In this document: one piece after another, positions 24,222 to 27,547 of the stretch | Layout: every line of letters begins with the position of its first letter | Position numbering within the stretch: position 1 is the first letter of the stretch | From: an uncultured Prevotella sp. | Lineage (GTDB): Bacteria; Bacteroidota; Bacteroidia; Bacteroidales; Bacteroidaceae | Reading direction: 5' to 3' | Length of the DNA: 27,547 nt | Assembly: GCF_900549175.1 (NCBI RefSeq) | Contig: NZ_URNN01000029.1 | Span: 1-27,547, forward strand | Program-made: the position numbers and the translations under genes | Notes under the pieces: model-generated | The model's database searches: none | What the model was told of the DNA's origin: nothing | Seen by the model: only the letters and a program-made list of their open reading frames with translations

Positions 24222-26699
24222 CTACTCATATCCCCCGAAACTCTGGTTCTCGTCATCCATGCCGCCGTTCATCTCCTCACGCTGTTTCTTCTTCGAGGTC
24301 ATGTTGCCGAAGTTCCATGTCAGGGTGATGTTGGCACGCGGGTCGCGCCAGTTCTCCTGATAACGGTTGAAGCTGTCGGTGTCTGTATATGTCTTCCAGC
24401 GGCGGCTGTTGAACACGTCGCGCCAGTTGACCGACAGCGCAAACTGCTTGTTGAAGAACGACTTGCGCAGGCCGAGGTCGAGACTGGCACTCGGCTTGCG
24501 GTAACCCTGCGTTATGACCGTGCGCGAACGGTAGTTGCCCGTTGCCTGAAGCGAGATGTCGTAAGGCAGTATGACACTTGCCAGCAGGCGGGCGTCCCAT
24601 GAGAAATTCTCGTCAGAGCGGCCCGTTACGGTCTGGTCGTTTATGACATAGCTGAAACCGTCGAGCTTGTAGTAATAGGCGTTTACGGTGGTGGTGAGGT
24701 CGAGTATGCGGAAGAGCTTGTCCTTCAATATCAGTTCCACACCCGCGCTCTGGCTCTTCGCCACGTTCTCGTTGGTGGAGTACACCACGTCATCCACGTT
24801 ATACCTCACCGACTGTATAACATCGGTCGTGGGACGATAGTACGTGCCCACGGAAAGCGTGTGGTTCTGCCACGTCTTCAGATAGTTGAGCGAGAACGAG
24901 TTGGTGTACTCCGGTGTAAGTTCGGGATTACCGAACGACACCATCGACGCGTCGCTCGTGTTCTTGAAACTGTTGAGCTGTCCGCCCCACGGACGGCGCA
25001 GGCGGCGCGTATAGTTGAGCTGCAGCTGCGATGTCTCCGTGAGCGGATAGTTGAGGAAGAGGCTCGGGAAGAGCTGCAGATAATCCTTCTTGAACGGAGC
25101 GTCGCGCAGCGACGGGTCATGCTCCTGGTCGTAGGTGTAGCTCTCGGTGTTCACCGTCCAGTATTCGCCGCGCAGTCCGGCCATAACGCCGAGCTTGCCC
25201 ACCTTTGTGGTAAGCGTGGCATAAAGGGCGTGCACATCCATGTCGTAGATGAACCGGTTGAAGTATTCCTTGTCCTCCGTCAGGTTCAGGCCGTCCCACG
25301 AGCTGCCGTCCATCCACGACTCCTGCGGCGTGTTCTCGTGAGAGAAGCGTCCGTTGTACCCCGCCTCCAGTTTCAGGTTCTCCATTATCTGGTTCTCATA
25401 GTCCAGCTTGACCTCCCACGAACGGTTGTTGATGAACATCGGGCGGTACTGATATGAGTATTCCGTGGGGGCCACGGGGTCGAAATACGTCGTGCTGTCC
25501 TGATAATAGCTGTTGTCGTCACTCTTCCACTTGTCAAACGACACGTTGAGATCCAGCTTGTGCTTGTCGCTGAAATTATGTGTGTAGTCCATCTCGCCGT
25601 GATACATGCGCATGTCGCCGTCGGATGTGTTGCGGCGGAACATCAGTCGCGAATCGGCAGCAGCCCCCACAGTGCCATAATGATAAGGAATGAGGCTCTC
25701 GTTGTCACGCTTGCCCTGCATGGTCATTCCCGAGAACGACAAGTCATCCTTGCCGGTGAAGTGCCACGTCAGTCCGGCACGCGCGAAGAGGTTTCGCCCG
25801 CCGCGGTCGTTCTCACTTTCATAGTTCTGATATGTGTTGCTGCCCTTGTATATCTGTTCGCTGAGAGAGCCGCCGCCGTTCTTCCGCTTGCGGTAACCGA
25901 TATTGGCGAAGGCCTCGAGCGCTCCGCTCGAATAGTTGATGCTTCCACCGGTGTTCATTCCGCCGCTCGTGGCCGCACCGGCACGCACCGAGCCGTAATA
26001 TCCGGCACGGCGGTCGCGCTTGAGTATTATGTTGATTATTCCCGCCGAGCCTTCCGGACTGAACTTTGCGCTCGGGTTGTCTATCACCTCTATCCTCTCG
26101 ATGCTCTCTGCCGGTATCTGCTGTAGAATTTCGGCACGGTTGTCACTCGTCAGTCCGCTGGCCTTGCCGTTTATCCACACCTCCACGCTCGAGTTGCCGC
26201 GCAAGGATATCTCGCCGTCGGTTGTGACCTCCACCGAGGGTATGTTCTCAAGCAAGTCGCTTGCCGAACCGCCCGCCGCGGCAAGCACCTGATCGACGGA
26301 GAACGTCTTGCGGTCAACCTCCAGCTTCATCTGCGAGCGTTGTCCCGTCACCTGCACCTCCTTGAGCATCTTCTGGTCGCCCGCCATATAGATGGCGGCG
26401 TACGACACGGAGCGGTGGGCTTTCGTTATTTCAAAGTTGCGGGTCACGTCCTTATACCCCATGAACGACACGGTCATGACATATTTTCCGTCGGCCAGTC
26501 CGCTGACGGAAAACGTACCTTTTGTGTCGGTTATGGCTCCTTTCACCATCTTGCCTGTGGCGGCCTGTGACACACGAACATTTACAAACTGCAAGACCTC
26601 GTTGGTCTGCTTATCCAAAACTCTTCCTTTTACCGTACCCTGAGCCAGTGCCGCAACGACACTTATCAGGGCGAAACATGTCATTAACAATCGATTCAT
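24222..26699 (-). CDS. TonB-receptor-like outer-membrane beta-barrel protein
   Basis: An 825-residue protein. The signal peptide is about 1-19 (ends AALAQG). A CarboxypepD_reg-like Ig domain (about 22-105: GTVKGRVLDKQTNEVLQFVN) is followed by a plug domain (about 125-230; LLENIPSVEVTTDGEISLRG, VEVWINGK). The long barrel (about 240-795) has repeated amphipathic strands such as SGGSINYSSGALEAFANIGY, of the OMP_b-brl_3 type. The end is a polar tail (SKKKQREEMNGGMDDENQSF) instead of an aromatic-terminated strand. The partner SusD is absent, so it is not a standard polysaccharide locus. The substrate is unknown. It is separated from the kinase operon by a hairpin and a promoter. Confidence 0.92.
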   Translation of the reverse strand: MNRLLMTCFALISVVAALAQGTVKGRVLDKQTNEVLQFVNVRVSQAATGKMVKGAITDTKGTFSVSGLADGKYVMTVSFMGYKDVTRNFEITKAHRSVSYAAIYMAGDQKMLKEVQVTGQRSQMKLEVDRKTFSVDQVLAAAGGSASDLLENIPSVEVTTDGEISLRGNSSVEVWINGKASGLTSDNRAEILQQIPAESIERIEVIDNPSAKFSPEGSAGIINIILKRDRRAGYYGSVRAGAATSGGMNTGGSINYSSGALEAFANIGYRKRKNGGGSLSEQIYKGSNTYQNYESENDRGGRNLFARAGLTWHFTGKDDLSFSGMTMQGKRDNESLIPYHYGTVGAAADSRLMFRRNTSDGDMRMYHGEMDYTHNFSDKHKLDLNVSFDKWKSDDNSYYQDSTTYFDPVAPTEYSYQYRPMFINNRSWEVKLDYENQIMENLKLEAGYNGRFSHENTPQESWMDGSSWDGLNLTEDKEYFNRFIYDMDVHALYATLTTKVGKLGVMAGLRGEYWTVNTESYTYDQEHDPSLRDAPFKKDYLQLFPSLFLNYPLTETSQLQLNYTRRLRRPWGGQLNSFKNTSDASMVSFGNPELTPEYTNSFSLNYLKTWQNHTLSVGTYYRPTTDVIQSVRYNVDDVVYSTNENVAKSQSAGVELILKDKLFRILDLTTTVNAYYYKLDGFSYVINDQTVTGRSDENFSWDARLLASVILPYDISLQATGNYRSRTVITQGYRKPSASLDLGLRKSFFNKQFALSVNWRDVFNSRRWKTYTDTDSFNRYQENWRDPRANITLTWNFGNMTSKKKQREEMNGGMDDENQSFGGYE

Positions 26700-26799
26700 A
26701 ACGAATGTTATGACGTTTGTCGCGGTGGAAGGTTTAAACCAGTGGCAGAAAAAATATTCCTTATGCGTAAAAAGAGTCTGGAAAATGATTCCCTGCGTG

Positions 26800-27021
26800 T
26801 CACTTCATGCTGTCAAGCTCGTTCTGCATTTCTTCTGACAGTTCTGCAAGAAAGTTGTGTCCGAGTATTATTGAAATGCGGCAAAGCAGATTCAGATTTA
26901 TATCCTCACGCCTGAATATATGGTACACATTCGAACGCTCACATGGTATCTGGGCGGCCAGCCAAATGGCGGAGCGTCCCTTTTCCGCAAGCACTTCCTT
27001 TATCCTATTTCCTATATGCAT
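26800..27021 (-). CDS. Small XRE-family helix-turn-helix protein
   Basis: A 73-residue protein from the Met at 27021 (MHIGNRIKEVLAEKGRSAIW). It has a lambda-repressor-type HTH: KEVLAEKGRSAIWLAAQI, then CERSNVYHIFRREDINLNLL, then a helix RISIILGHNFLAELSEEM. The start at 27021 is preferred over 27045 because the extra eight residues (MFIYKFCF) are not typical. It may regulate the downstream receptor gene (100-bp gap, same strand), but nothing in the sequence proves this. A TATCTTTGCA motif at 27130-27121 on the minus strand is a suitable promoter. Confidence 0.85.
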   Translation of the reverse strand: MHIGNRIKEVLAEKGRSAIWLAAQIPCERSNVYHIFRREDINLNLLCRISIILGHNFLAELSEEMQNELDSMK

Positions 27022-27120
27022 AAAACAAAATTTATAAATAAACATTTCAATTAAGGTTCAACATCTCACACTATGCCTTATTAGATAAGGTAAAAATTAC
27101 AAGTTATGTCTTTCCCTAAT

Positions 27121-27130
27121 TGCAAAGATA
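27121..27130 (-). promoter_or_regulatory. Candidate -7 promoter element for the XRE gene
   Basis: Minus-strand TATCTTTGCA fits TAnnTTTG and lies about 100 nt before the start codon. The -33 region is only AT-rich with no clear TTTG, so the call rests on the -7 element. Confidence 0.45.
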
Positions 27131-27206
27131 ATAATTTTATATAATTTTCGTTTTTACCCCCCCGAAATAACATTCCTTAACATCCGTAAAGTGTTGTTAA
27201 TGGGTT

Positions 27207-27257
27207 AAAGGGAGTTGAGGAGTTGTTAGGGAGTTAAGGAGTTAAGGAGTTAAGCCA
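27207..27257. repeat. GGAGTTAA-type tandem tract (right edge, inverted copy)
   Basis: Units of GGAGTTAA and variants (GGAGTTGA, GGAGTTGTTA). This is the reverse complement of the tracts at 44-85 and 27401-27471. Together with the tract at 27401 it forms an inverted pair around a spacer of about 140 bp. The whole stretch 27046-27547 has no supported gene; an 80-codon reading frame at 27259-27498 is made largely of repeat DNA. Confidence 0.65.
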
Positions 27258-27329
27258 AATGCAACATAAAGACTTGAAACTATACATAACCCTTTGGCGG
27301 ATTATTCATAAATGGCCGGTTTACAGTAG

Positions 27330-27351
27330 GGGCGAACCTGCGTGTTCGCCC
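27330..27351. repeat. Short REP-like hairpin
   Basis: GGGCGAAC (27330-27337) pairs with GTTCGCCC (27344-27351) around a 6-nt loop, preceded by GTAG. The layout (GTAGGGRCRA...TYGYCCG) parallels the single arms of the REPIN-like elements at 656-744 and 9288-9375, so it may be a solo relative. Confidence 0.55.
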
Positions 27352-27400
27352 GAACCTAATGAACCTAAAGAACATCAAATCATATATAGGGGGGGGTATC

Positions 27401-27471
27401 GGCTTAACTCCTTAACTCCCTCTAACTCCTTAACACCTTTACCTCCTTACTCCCTTTACCCCCTACCCCTT
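27401..27471. repeat. TTAACTCC-type tandem tract (right edge)
   Basis: Repeated TTAACTCC-like units decay rightward into CTCCTTAC, CTCCCTTTACC and CCCCTACCCC. A run of eight G (27389-27396) precedes it. Noncoding. Confidence 0.65.
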
Positions 27472-27547
27472 AAAAAACTTTACTTTAACATATGTTAAGC
27501 GGCAGCCTGACCACGATTTCCGCACTACGATGCAAAATACGCGATTT

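Noticed and set aside
24222..26699. SusC-type receptor of a polysaccharide utilisation locus
   Set aside because: No SusD partner and no glycoside hydrolases nearby; at 825 residues it is shorter than typical SusC and fits the OMP_b-brl_3 type better.
27259..27498. 79-codon reading frame on the plus strand
   Set aside because: Composed mostly of the hairpin and TTAACTCC repeat; the Pro/Leu/Ser-rich end is repeat translation.

Overview
The window looks like chromosomal DNA of a gut-type Bacteroidales bacterium close to Prevotella or its relatives. The signs are Bacteroidetes -7 promoter motifs (TAnnTTTG) upstream of several genes, a class III glutamine synthetase, DapL-type lysine/meso-DAP synthesis, a BACON domain protein, a CarboxypepD_reg/TonB-type outer-membrane receptor and an Asp-rich (likely surface) lipoprotein. 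This assignment rests on gene families and motifs, not on a database match. I see no rRNA, tRNA, CRISPR array or intact insertion sequence.

Layout. (1) 1-7280 is a housekeeping block: a GlsB/YeaQ-type small membrane protein (+), an ammonium transporter (-), then dapF, dapL and a class III glutamine synthetase (+). Together these cover ammonium uptake, ammonium assimilation and meso-diaminopimelate synthesis. (2) 7315-10012 (-) holds an ECF sigma factor whose stop overlaps the start of a membrane-anchored barrel protein (a possible anti-sigma/beta-barrel fusion), plus a two-domain Ig-like lipoprotein with an inverted repeat in its leader. (3) 10357-23978 (-) is the striking part: ten tightly packed genes that read as one phospho-threonine/serine signalling operon. 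In transcription order they are: zinc-ribbon + degenerate FHA protein; soluble kinase-FHA fusion; FHA-TM-coiled coil-trypsin-like protease; secreted Lys-tailed protein; PP2C phosphatase-TM-LysM; FHA-TM protein; kinase-TM-YD-repeat giant (1222 aa); secreted two-domain protein; kinase-TM-helical protein; secreted TPR-like/BACON protein. One promoter-like site lies upstream of the first gene, and a hairpin terminator lies after the last. (4) 24222-27021 (-) holds an outer-membrane TonB-receptor-like barrel and a small XRE-type regulator. (5) 27046-27547 is gene-free and repeat-rich.

Reading of the operon. The enzymatic and FHA domains are predicted to be cytosolic. Five products have a predicted TM segment, and in four of them it is followed by a substantial extracytoplasmic part (YD repeats, LysM, protease, helical domain). 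Three more products carry signal peptides. The simplest model is an envelope-sensing Hanks kinase/PP2C circuit in which peptidoglycan or periplasmic ligands control kinase/phosphatase balance and FHA proteins read the phosphorylation, with a periplasmic serine protease as a possible output. The individual domains are known; I do not recognise this complete gene set as a named system, and its function is inference.

Repeats. Two copies of a REPIN-like palindrome pair (about 629-787 and 9262-9402), a 66-bp tandem promoter cassette shared by glsB and dapF, a shared terminator repeat (about 7161-7235 and 10271-10343), and TTAACTCC-type low-complexity tracts at both edges occupy most of the noncoding space.
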